A stretch of DNA of 6,055 bases from Thermoproteota archaeon (GCA_003661265.1 QMVU01000077.1:1-6055), one strand, 5' to 3'; shown: positions 1-5,654, numbered from the stretch's first letter. The notes: generated by a model from the sequence alone, not told the origin. Program-made: numbers and translations.

Positions 1-2298
1 AGCTCCCTTTCCCTCAGAGCTCCTCAGCAACCTCCCTATCTTAGGCTTCCACTCCCTCTCGTAGATCCTATCTAGCTCCGTACAAACCCTAGTGACTTTT
101 CCAAGCCTGATAATTAGTTTTTCAAGGCTGTTGACCCTCTTTATTGCAGCCTTGTATCTCCTCTCACCGAATTCCTTCAGGAGAAGCTGTAGTTCATCTG
201 AAATCCTATCCAGAAGGTGGGATATCTCCTCCTTCATGTAACAGGACTTCCTTGCCTCCAGAGCCCTGTCTATGATCTCCTGAGACCTTCCAAGGAAGTT
301 CTGCATTTTGGACAGGCAGATCCTCCTAAGAGGTTTCTCGGACTTTAGGTTCCTGAGAACTTCCCTGCATATCCTCTTCACGTCTGAGACCCTCTGCTTC
401 ACGCTCTCCTCCCCGACCTCTGAGGACATCACCTCGTTTAGCATCTTTCCTGCTTCCTCCACGAGAGTTATCTCCCTCGTGACATCTACTCCCTCCTCCT
501 TTGCCCTCATGATCTCCTCAATAGTTTTCCTTAGCTCTTCAGCCGCCTCCTCGATGTAATCTCTTCTACTCCTCCTTATCAGGAATATCAAGGTCGGGGG
601 AATTGTTAGGAGTCCAAGGAGGAAGACCTTCTCCCTGAACTCTATCTCAGTCCTCAGGGAGGAGAAGGAGGACCTCAGTATCTCAACAGACTTGTTCGCC
701 TTTATCAAGGCCTCCTCATACTTACCTTGAACCAGATCTATCCTAGCTGATTCTATTAGCTTCTCAGCGTCGGATATACTTCTCTTGTACTGCTCTTTCT
801 GTATCAGAAGCCACTTCCCGCTCTCAAGGTTCCCCTTAAAGCTGGAGAGCAGGGTCTCAGCCTCCACTATGACCTGGCGGACCTCCATGGTCTTGGATCT
901 TACGGACTCGAGATCCTTGAGGAGCTTTGAAGCCCTCTTCTCTATGCTTTCGGCCAAAATTTCCGCATCCCTTGGAGTCTCGTTTAACATGAGGAGGGCC
1001 TGGTCGTAGCTGGAGACTAGATCCCTGAGTCCGTTTGAGAAAGGCGTGACGTTGGCTCCAAGTTCGGATATCTCAGCTATCGTGGAGTTGGCCTCCTTCA
1101 GAAGTACCGAACAAGTCTCTAGCTTTGAGGAAACCCTATCTCTTATGGATTCCCTGAGGGCCTCGAGGAGGGATGAGGCCTTCGAGTAGATCCAGATGGC
1201 TTCATACCTTATGGACGCCGCAATTGCCCTTTTCTCCTCAACCGAAAGCTTTTCGTAGTCCGCGACGAGGGAAAGCCAAGTCTCCCTCAAGGTCCTCTCG
1301 GAGTTCAGCAACATGTTCAGCTCAGAGGTCTGAAGCTCGTGCCTTATTCCCCTGGCTTCCTCTTGAGCCAGCTCATAGGATAGCTCGCTAAGCAGAGAGG
1401 TCGCGTTCTTTATGGCAATAGATGTCTCTGCGAGCTCTCTGGCTAAGTTGCTCGTGTCAAGAACCTCCTTATAGAGACCAGCTGAGATTAGAGCCATGGC
1501 ATCATCAAGGGCCCTTCTAGAAACTTCAGACTCAGCTCCAAGCTTTTCTGCCCTCTTTACCTCCTCTTCTGCCTCTAAAATTGAGTTTGATGCCATTTGA
1601 GGTAGGAGAAGCCACTCAACTAAGTAGGAGAGGAACTCCTCCTGTCCCTTCTCCCAAGCATCGAGGTCAGAAACGAGGCTCTCTGAAGCAAGGAAGGCAG
1701 CCCTTCCCCCCATCGTCACCCTAATTCCTACAGTAAATGGACCCATCCTCTCGTTTGGATCCTTCTCATCGTTCCTAACCGAGTCTTCCCATGCTTCCAT
1801 GCAAGCCGCGAGGATGGGCTCACCCCTCCCGTGAACGTGGCCAGACGTCTGTACGAAGAAGCTCACCCCATCCAAGCAGGTTGCTCGAACCTCAACGCCA
1901 TTCCCTCCCTCCGAGATGTAATCTCTTGAAAAGACAACCCCAAGCCTCTCAGAAAGCGCGTTAACATACTGGTTCCCGGGATCGCAGGCTATAAGGAGGG
2001 AACCTCCCCCCTTCAAGAAGTCCTGAATCGCCTCGACCTCCTGATTTGAGAAGGGCTCAGAGACTCCAACAATCAGGATCATCGCGAAGTCCTTCAGGTT
2101 GGAGAGCCCTCCGCAAGCTACCTCGAATCCAAAGTCCTCTATTATGGAGAAGAGATTTGAAAGCTGATTTGCCCTAAGGTCCGAGTGGCTCTCGTCGAAG
2201 AGAACAAGCGTCTTCTCCTGCAATCCCCCGCATGAACAAATTGCGGGGTTTAGCAGGGACAGAGCTAAGACGAAGAGGACCAGATAGCTTCTCCTCAC
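1..2298 (-). CDS. Membrane-anchored protein with signal peptide, GIFT/DUF4350-like outside domain and long coiled coil (C-terminus cut by window edge)
   Basis: The reading frame is open from the GTG at 2298 to the window edge: 766 codons, no stop, C-terminus missing. Residues 1-20 form a signal peptide (MRRS, then a hydrophobic run LVLFVLALSLL); ICSC at 20-23 weakly resembles a lipobox. Residues 30-235 alternate strands and helices like the class I amidotransferase-like fold of DUF4350/GldG/IFT52: LVLFDESHSD at 31-40, GGGSLLIACDPG at 97-108, and a closing YLVEWLLLP. I see no convincing catalytic triad. Residues 237-556 are Glu/Lys/Leu/Ser-rich helix, probably a coiled-coil stalk. A single membrane segment lies at about 557-574 (VFLLGLLTI..LIFLI), followed by RRSRR, so the N-terminal part should face outside and the helical residues 580-766 inside. 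The GTG overlaps the upstream stop by four bases (GTGA), supporting this start and translational coupling. Function unknown; a structural or sensory surface protein is an inference. Confidence 0.85.
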   Translation of the reverse strand, partial: MRRSYLVLFVLALSLLNPAICSCGGLQEKTLVLFDESHSDLRANQLSNLFSIIEDFGFEVACGGLSNLKDFAMILIVGVSEPFSNQEVEAIQDFLKGGGSLLIACDPGNQYVNALSERLGVVFSRDYISEGGNGVEVRATCLDGVSFFVQTSGHVHGRGEPILAACMEAWEDSVRNDEKDPNERMGPFTVGIRVTMGGRAAFLASESLVSDLDAWEKGQEEFLSYLVEWLLLPQMASNSILEAEEEVKRAEKLGAESEVSRRALDDAMALISAGLYKEVLDTSNLARELAETSIAIKNATSLLSELSYELAQEEARGIRHELQTSELNMLLNSERTLRETWLSLVADYEKLSVEEKRAIAASIRYEAIWIYSKASSLLEALRESIRDRVSSKLETCSVLLKEANSTIAEISELGANVTPFSNGLRDLVSSYDQALLMLNETPRDAEILAESIEKRASKLLKDLESVRSKTMEVRQVIVEAETLLSSFKGNLESGKWLLIQKEQYKRSISDAEKLIESARIDLVQGKYEEALIKANKSVEILRSSFSSLRTEIEFREKVFLLGLLTIPPTLIFLIRRSRRDYIEEAAEELRKTIEEIMRAKEEGVDVTREITLVEEAGKMLNEVMSSEVGEESVKQRVSDVKRICREVLRNLKSEKPLRRICLSKMQNFLGRSQEIIDRALEARKSCYMKEEISHLLDRISDELQLLLKEFGERRYKAAIKRVNSLEKLIIRLGKVTRVCTELDRIYEREWKPKIGRLLRSSEGKGA

Positions 2299-4070
2299 AC
2301 CCAGTCCTCACTCTCCCTTCTCTCCTCAAATATTAGCTTAGATCTCCTCTCAACTATGCTCCTCATCGCATCGAGGACTGCGGAAACCGCATTAACCCTC
2401 TCCAGAGCTGCCTTAGGGTGCTCGTCGAAGACATCGTATGCCACCTTTATCGCGTTCCTGCAAGCATCCAGCACCGCCCTTGCGAGCTCGATATCTATGG
2501 AAAACTCTCCTAGCCTCTCCATCCTTTCTATGGTCTCCCTAACGTCCTCATCAACCTTCACTATTCTCTTTAAGGTCTCAACCCTTGTCTCCTCACCATT
2601 TAGGGACTTCAACCTCTTCTTCAGGCTCACGTTCTCCATCCTAAGCCTCTCTACCTCCGACTTCAGCCTCATAACCTCGTCCTTGAGGATCTTTATCCTC
2701 CTGTCTAGCTCGGCTGCCCCTACCTCTGCTCCGGTCGTGAGCCACTCGACAGCGCTCCTCATGAGGGAGTAGTGGGAGTCAGCCCAGTAACTGTGGTCCC
2801 TGAATATCCAGTCCTCCCCGAAGACCACGACAGCCCCCCTTCCCTTCCTGCTAGCTGCCATCACCCTCTTTGATCCTCCGTATTTCCCGAAGGAAACTAT
2901 GCCTATCGCTGGCTCCTCCAGTCGCATCGGCAGCGGTCTGTAGAAAACTGCCCTCTTAAGCCTTTCACCCACGGGGTGATCCGTGTTAACCTCGTACTCC
3001 CCCTCCCCTCCCACAGGGGTTCTCTTCAGCCTTATTCCGAATCCCTCGAGGAGGGCGTTGAGCCTGTCAACTGCGTCCGGCCTCCCCCTGTCGGCTAGTA
3101 CGATAAGACCTCCTCCTTCCTCTACGAACTCGGTCAGGTTCCTTATAACTGCCCTAGATGAGGGAATATCGGTTAGAATAAGCACATCTGCGTCTGGTCT
3201 CTCAAGGACATCGTTGGTCACGTCAACGCTGTACCCCAGGGAGTACAGATCTACGGCCATCCTCCTGAACCCGGACTCATCCATTGGATCGAAGCTCACG
3301 CTCGGATAAAGCAATATCCTCCCGCCAATCTTCCTCTTCTTCCTCACCTTTCTCTTCAAGAGCCAGGCCAGAGCGTTCTTTACGAACGTCCTGTTATCGT
3401 AAAGGACTATCATCTCGTCATTGAGGAAGCCCGAGTCTCCAGCGACGAGAACCCTCCCAGCTCTGTACTCTGAGATCGCTATCAGAAGAGGGAAGCCCTC
3501 TGCAAGCCTCTTCCCATCCAAATCCTCTATGTATGAGCTCATGCTTCCATAGCAGATTGGCCTAGCCCTCGAGTAGTCGAGGATGCTCAAGGAAGAAGGC
3601 TCACTTAGGCAAATCTCGTAAACCTCCTTGGTTAGAGGAGTACCTATCGCTATTTCCCTTGAAATAGGGAGGCTCTCGGAACCTTCATGCCTGTTTTGAA
3701 GGTCTTTAACCCGATCCCGACTTAATTTCAGGCCGAATTCCTTTAAGACGTGATTAAGGGAATCCGTCCCCTTACCTCTTCCATTTCCGGCGTAGAAAAA
3801 ACCCTTTCCACTCTCGACAAATGAGACTATCCTCCTTGCATCCTCCTCGCCGACCTGCTTGGAAAGGGGACCTATTAACACGATCAAGTCTGCCTCTAGA
3901 AGTAGATCTTCTGAATCTCCTCCCGATTCCTTGATCACCTCGAAGTTGCAGGCAAGTTCCTCAAGAACTGACCTGAGCTCCTCGAACTTCGCCTCAAACT
4001 CCTCCTCGTTCACGTCGGAGAAGCGGAGGTCGACCAGCACCAATGGGAACTTAGCCCTCACCGTTACCAC
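2295..4070 (-). CDS. Cytoplasmic protein with two tandem GIFT/DUF4350-like domains and a C-terminal coiled coil
   Basis: A 591-residue protein without signal peptide or membrane segment. Residues 8-238 and 250-444 look like two copies of one alpha/beta fold, joined by a very basic linker (KRKVRKKRK, 239-247). Each has an opening hydrophobic strand (PLVLVDLRF; GRILLYPSVSF), a mid-domain strand (DLIVLIGPL; DVLILTDIP) followed by a helix and Gly-rich turn (SGKGFFYAGNG; EGGGLIVLADRG). Each ends with a strand and a helix closing on Trp-Leu (GRVLVAGDSGFLND..NALAWLL; GAVVVFGEDWIF..SAVEWL). That closing pattern is typical of DUF4350, GldG and the IFT52 N-terminal (GIFT) domain, a non-catalytic relative of class I glutamine amidotransferases. 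Residues 452-492 form a heptad-rich coiled coil and 497-585 a helical tail. It starts inside the regulator gene and ends in a four-base overlap with the membrane-protein gene. GTG 4070 is used here; GTG 4061, three codons in, is equally possible. Family placement is by eye and the role is unknown. Confidence 0.85.
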   Translation of the reverse strand: MVTVRAKFPLVLVDLRFSDVNEEEFEAKFEELRSVLEELACNFEVIKESGGDSEDLLLEADLIVLIGPLSKQVGEEDARRIVSFVESGKGFFYAGNGRGKGTDSLNHVLKEFGLKLSRDRVKDLQNRHEGSESLPISREIAIGTPLTKEVYEICLSEPSSLSILDYSRARPICYGSMSSYIEDLDGKRLAEGFPLLIAISEYRAGRVLVAGDSGFLNDEMIVLYDNRTFVKNALAWLLKRKVRKKRKIGGRILLYPSVSFDPMDESGFRRMAVDLYSLGYSVDVTNDVLERPDADVLILTDIPSSRAVIRNLTEFVEEGGGLIVLADRGRPDAVDRLNALLEGFGIRLKRTPVGGEGEYEVNTDHPVGERLKRAVFYRPLPMRLEEPAIGIVSFGKYGGSKRVMAASRKGRGAVVVFGEDWIFRDHSYWADSHYSLMRSAVEWLTTGAEVGAAELDRRIKILKDEVMRLKSEVERLRMENVSLKKRLKSLNGEETRVETLKRIVKVDEDVRETIERMERLGEFSIDIELARAVLDACRNAIKVAYDVFDEHPKAALERVNAVSAVLDAMRSIVERRSKLIFEERRESEDWV

Positions 4071-4413
4071 TCTCCATGTAGGGCCTCAGCTCCCTCTGTA
4101 TCTGATAAAGGAAGCCCAGAAGTCTCTTTCCTGGAACTGTAAGCCTATATTCTTTTCTCTTCCCGTTTAGCTCAATCTCCTCTATTATCCCAACCTGCTT
4201 GAGTTCCTTGCAGGCCTTTGAGACAGCTTGCCTTGAGACCCTGTCCGCGCCTCCTAAATGATCGACTATCTTTGCCTGTGTCTTTGGTCCGAGAAGAAGG
4301 GCTTTAACCACCTTAAACCTGATTAATGAGCCCTTATCTCTAGGGAAGAGAGCCCTTCCTATCTTCAAAAGGTTTTTATCGTCCTCTGATAGCAGGAGTC
4401 CCGAGCGATCCAT
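4051..4413 (-). CDS. Winged-helix transcriptional regulator
   Basis: A small winged-helix DNA-binding protein of 120 residues from ATG 4413. A TTG at 4437 would add eight residues (MRHRPVKV). Neither start has a spaced Shine-Dalgarno sequence: GGTG abuts the ATG directly. The DNA-binding domain follows an N-terminal helix. It has an opening helix (GSLIRFKVVKALLLG), a second helix (TQAKIVDHL), a recognition helix (VSRQAVSKACKELKQVGII) and a charged wing (EEIELNGKRKEYRLT). A final helix (GKRLLGFLYQIQRELRPYM) probably forms the dimer interface. This layout matches ArsR/MarR-like archaeal regulators, without Cys or His clusters suggesting a metal sensor. It is first in the operon, and its last 20 bases overlap the next gene. 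Two palindromes in its upstream region make autoregulation likely (inference). The ligand is unknown. Confidence 0.82.
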   Translation of the reverse strand: MDRSGLLLSEDDKNLLKIGRALFPRDKGSLIRFKVVKALLLGPKTQAKIVDHLGGADRVSRQAVSKACKELKQVGIIEEIELNGKRKEYRLTVPGKRLLGFLYQIQRELRPYMESGNGEG

Positions 4414-4451
4414 CACCTTTACTGGGCGATGTCGCAATATATTGTTTTCTC

Positions 4452-4467
4452 TTTTAGTTGACTAAAA
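4452..4467. promoter_or_regulatory. Palindromic operator candidate 1
   Basis: TTTTAGT-TG-ACTAAAA is a perfect 7-base inverted repeat around a 2-base centre. It shares the core AGT-YR-ACT with a second palindrome at 4499-4512; core centres are 46 bases apart, a little over four helical turns. It overlaps the proposed TATA box and start region of the leftward operon. Its size and symmetry suit a winged-helix dimer, and the neighbouring regulator is the obvious candidate ligand (inference). Confidence 0.5.
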
Positions 4468-4474
4468 ATTTTTA
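4464..4474 (-). promoter_or_regulatory. Putative TATA box of the regulator operon
   Basis: On the minus strand this A/T block reads TTAAAAATTTT. Placing it about 26 bases upstream of transcription puts the start near 4442, just before TTG 4437 and about 30 bases before ATG 4413. A short or absent leader would explain why no Shine-Dalgarno sequence is seen. The box overlaps the edge of the palindrome at 4452-4467, so a protein bound there should block promoter access. Position-based inference only. Confidence 0.45.
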
Positions 4475-4479
4475 ACAAA

Positions 4480-4520
4480 AATTGCAACAGTTACCATATA
4501 TAGTCAACTATAATTGCAAC
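4480..4520. repeat. Direct repeat AATTGCAAC, two copies
   Basis: AATTGCAAC occurs at 4480-4488 and 4512-4520, 32 bases apart (about three helical turns), each containing the palindrome TTGCAA. The copies interleave with the two AGT..ACT palindromes. A separate perfect palindrome, CAATATATTG, lies at 4435-4444 near the predicted leftward transcription start. They may be sites for a second regulator or extended half-sites of the same one; this cannot be told from sequence alone. Confidence 0.4.
4499..4512. promoter_or_regulatory. Palindromic operator candidate 2, overlapping a rightward TATA-like box
   Basis: TATAGT-CA-ACTATA is a perfect 6-base inverted repeat with the same AGT..ACT core as the palindrome at 4452-4467. 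On the plus strand, CATATATAG at 4495-4503 makes a good TATA box; it predicts a rightward transcription start near 4525, about 120 bases before the MntA-like gene. Both divergent TATA-like boxes are therefore overlapped by one copy of the same palindrome. Confidence 0.5.
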
Positions 4521-4528
4521 CTCATCTC

Positions 4529-4594
4529 TTAAAGCACGGGGTCGCCAGAGGGCTTCGTAAAGATGAACGTTAGATTCCGAAGACCCGCTTTCAT
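4529..4594 (-). CDS. Possible 21-residue small ORF with strong ribosome binding site
   Basis: On the minus strand, ATG 4594 opens a 21-codon frame ending at TAA 4529. The peptide begins MKAGLRNLTF and ends KPSGDPVL. The sequence GAGGTGA lies at 4601-4607, six bases before the ATG; it is an excellent match to the archaeal anti-Shine-Dalgarno sequence and resembles the one before the HEPN gene. The frame lies upstream of, and separate from, the regulator promoter. It could be a real small protein, a degraded gene end or chance. It shares DNA with a hairpin on the other strand, so both readings may not be functional. Confidence 0.25.
   Translation of the reverse strand: MKAGLRNLTFIFTKPSGDPVL
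4550..4586 (+). other. Hairpin in the divergent intergenic region
   Basis: GGGCTTCG (4550-4557) can pair with CGAAGACCC (4578-4586): eight base pairs with one bulged A and a 20-base loop. If transcription starts near 4525 from the TATA-like box at 4495, this would fold in a roughly 120-base leader of the toxin-antitoxin mRNA or in a separate small RNA. I could not match it to tRNA, box C/D or another known RNA class. Confidence 0.25.
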
Positions 4595-4614
4595 AGGTTC
4601 TCACCTCTTGATAC

Positions 4615-4636
4615 CTTTATTAGGATCAACGGAGGG
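4615..4636 (+). promoter_or_regulatory. Putative proximal promoter and ribosome binding site of the MntA-like gene
   Basis: CTTTATTAG at 4615-4623 is a weak TATA-like box centred about 27 bases before ATG 4646, as expected for a leaderless transcript. GGAGGG at 4631-4636, nine bases before the ATG, is a plausible Shine-Dalgarno sequence. It would be used only on a longer transcript, such as one from the upstream box at 4495. Confidence 0.35.
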
Positions 4637-4645
4637 ATCTTCTCG

Positions 4646-5020
4646 ATGGAGGATATAATCAAGCCTCTTTCCTCGAGGAAAGAGGTTCTTTTCGCTTTCC
4701 TATTCGGCTCTGCAGCCAGAGGAGAGGCCTCCAGTTTGAGCGATGTAGATATAGGGGTTTTCCTGGACCCCTCCTTGTCAGAGGAGGATATGCTGGAGGT
4801 CTTGATGGAAATAGCCAGTCAGCTTAAGGTAGGAATCAAGGGGGATCTAGTGTTACTTAACAAAGCCTCTCCAAGCCTGGCCTTTGAGGTTATAAGGGGA
4901 AGGGCCTTAGTTGTTCGCGATGAACGTGCCCTTAAGGAATTCGTCCATAGGACGCTTAAGATATATCACGATAGGAGACATTACGACTTGAGGTGGGCCA
5001 GGAGAATTTTATCGAGGTGA
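4646..5020 (+). CDS. mntA: MNT-domain nucleotidyltransferase, antitoxin of a HEPN/MNT pair
   Basis: A 124-residue minimal nucleotidyltransferase. The signature GS-X10-DXD is complete: G21-S22 within FLFGSAARGEASS, then S32-D33-V34-D35. A third acidic residue of the active site is probably D67 in GDLVLL. These residues bind Mg-ATP and transfer AMP. In characterised MntA-HepT systems, MntA neutralises HepT by adding AMP units to the tyrosine of the RX4HXY motif. The toxin gene follows four bases downstream with that tyrosine present, so the same mechanism is expected (inference from family). Length and the basic C-terminal helix (YDLRWARRILSR) fit stand-alone antitoxins. ATG 4646 is preceded by GGAGGG, nine bases away. 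Confidence 0.92.
   Translation: MEDIIKPLSSRKEVLFAFLFGSAARGEASSLSDVDIGVFLDPSLSEEDMLEVLMEIASQLKVGIKGDLVLLNKASPSLAFEVIRGRALVVRDERALKEFVHRTLKIYHDRRHYDLRWARRILSR
5014..5020 (+). promoter_or_regulatory. Ribosome binding site fixing the TTG start of the HEPN gene
   Basis: GAGGTGA ends in the TGA stop of the MntA-like gene and lies four bases before TTG 5025. No in-frame ATG occurs before residue 59 of the downstream protein, so this site decides the TTG start. Placing the site inside the antitoxin gene's last codons suggests toxin translation is coupled to antitoxin translation. Confidence 0.75.
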
Positions 5021-5024
5021 TACC

Positions 5025-5453
5025 TTGTATTTCTCCGAAAAAATAGCCAGAAAGATAGCCATAATCGAGAGAGCCCTGGCTTACCTGAAATCCAGAGCAG
5101 ATGTTAGGCCGGAGGACGTCGAGAGGAATTATGAGCTTAAGAGCGCTCTGGAAAGGAATTTTCAGGTAGCAATTGAAGCAGCCCTTGATATAGGAGAAAT
5201 GATAATAGCTGAGGAAGGATTGGAGAGACCTGAGGAATACAGGGATGTTTTCTTGGAGCTTGGGAAGGCCGGAATAATCCCTAACGACTTTGCAAGTAGA
5301 ATAGCCCCTATGGCAGGATTTAGGAACATCTTAGTTCATCAGTACGACGAAGTAAATGTCAAGTTGATGTGTAAGTTCTTGAGGGAAAAGCTTGGGGATT
5401 TGGAGAAATTTATCTCGTATGTGAGGAAGTATTTGAGAAAGAAGGAGGCTTAA
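5025..5453 (+). CDS. hepT: HEPN-domain ribonuclease toxin (HepT/DUF86 family)
   Basis: A 142-residue all-helical protein of usual HepT length. The catalytic motif RX4HXY is intact: R100-NILV-H105-Q-Y107. Known HepT toxins are metal-independent RNases that act as dimers, with Arg and His in a composite site at the interface. Y107 is the residue AMPylated by the partner MNT enzyme in studied systems. The upstream helix with NFQVAIEAALDIGEMII (45-61) and the GFRNILVHQYDEV segment (98-110) are typical of the family. It begins with TTG four bases after the mntA-like stop and forms a two-gene unit with it. No inactivating change is visible, so the toxin is predicted active. Its target RNA cannot be read from the sequence. 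Confidence 0.92.
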   Translation: MYFSEKIARKIAIIERALAYLKSRADVRPEDVERNYELKSALERNFQVAIEAALDIGEMIIAEEGLERPEEYRDVFLELGKAGIIPNDFASRIAPMAGFRNILVHQYDEVNVKLMCKFLREKLGDLEKFISYVRKYLRKKEA

Positions 5454-5476
5454 CTGCTAATTGGTGGTTTTAGCTT

Positions 5477-5494
5477 GGGTTTAAGCGTCAACCC
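5477..5494 (+). other. Small hairpin after the HEPN gene
   Basis: GGGTT (5477-5481) can pair with AACCC (5490-5494) across an 8-base loop, 24 bases past the hepT stop. T-rich sequence precedes it (GGTTTTAGC) and the longer hairpin follows at once. It may help transcript termination or 3' end stability, but it is short and could be chance. Confidence 0.25.
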
Positions 5495-5573
5495 GTTTAG
5501 ACTCATCCATACTCTGAAGTGAATTCAGAGCTTCACTTCTGCTTTTTCAGAATATGGATGAGTTTTCTAAAAC
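5495..5573 (+). repeat. Long imperfect inverted repeat (hairpin) between hepT and the next unit
   Basis: ACTCATCCATACTCTGAA (5501-5518) is the reverse complement of 5546-5563 with one mismatch in 18 bases. The arms extend outward imperfectly: GTTTAG at 5495-5500 against CTAAAAC at 5567-5573. The loop holds GAAGTGAA (5516-5523) and TTCACTTC (5532-5539), which pair over eight bases. A third TTCAGA at 5524-5529 competes for TCTGAA at 5513-5518, so exclusive folds are possible. It could be a 3' end structure or terminator, a small RNA, or a small palindromic element. No target-site duplication is seen. Confidence 0.55.
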
Positions 5574-5596
5574 TCCTTACTGTAGGAGAGGCCAAA

Positions 5597-5612
5597 GAGC
5601 TTCCGGAAGCTC
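5597..5612. promoter_or_regulatory. Perfect 16-base palindrome next to a TATA box
   Basis: GAGCTTCCGGAAGCTC is a perfect palindrome directly followed by ATTTAAAAG. Abutting the TFB-recognition side of a TATA-like box, it suits an activator or repressor site; as RNA it would form an eight-pair stem with no loop bases, which is less favourable, so a DNA site is preferred. No candidate binding protein is encoded next to it. Confidence 0.45.
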
Positions 5613-5621
5613 ATTTAAAAG
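5613..5621 (+). promoter_or_regulatory. Putative TATA box for the basic small protein and flavin reductase genes
   Basis: ATTTAAAAG predicts a transcription start near 5643, about 12 bases before GTG 5655. The Shine-Dalgarno-like GAGGT at 5642-5646 lies eight bases before that GTG, so a start slightly upstream of 5643 would be needed to include it fully. Confidence 0.5.
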
Positions 5622-5654
5622 GACGGGGGTTTATCCATCCTGAGGTAAGTTTTT

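Noticed and set aside
308..1391. Plus-strand open frames of 72-83 residues at 308, 785 and 1173
   Set aside because: They lie opposite the long continuous minus-strand frame, are Ser/Leu-rich as expected for antisense of Glu/Lys/Arg-rich coding DNA, and have no ribosome binding site or family resemblance.
2295..4070. 591-residue protein as an active glutamine amidotransferase
   Set aside because: The fold looks related, but no nucleophile-elbow cysteine with paired His/Glu is visible in either domain.
2356..4170. Plus-strand open frames at 2356, 2983 and 3859
   Set aside because: They are antisense shadows of the 591-residue protein and the regulator, with Ser-rich low-complexity translations.
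4526..4600. Possible end of an IS200/IS605-type element or its guide RNA (TTAAAGCACGGGG, GAAGCCC on the other strand)
   Set aside because: The flavour is similar, but there is no matching subterminal hairpin, no second end and no transposase remnant in the window.
4540..4610. tRNA or box C/D RNA in the divergent intergenic region
   Set aside because: There is no cloverleaf or T-loop GGTTCRANNC, and AAGATGA matches the C box poorly with no CTGA D box in place.
4563..4658. 31-codon plus-strand ORF starting MNVRFRRP and overlapping the mntA-like start by 13 bases
   Set aside because: It has no well-placed ribosome binding site and no recognisable motif; it conflicts with the better-supported ATG at 4646.
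5495..5573. Hairpin as a transposed MITE
   Set aside because: The flanks are complementary rather than directly repeated, so no target-site duplication is visible; mobility would need other copies in the genome.
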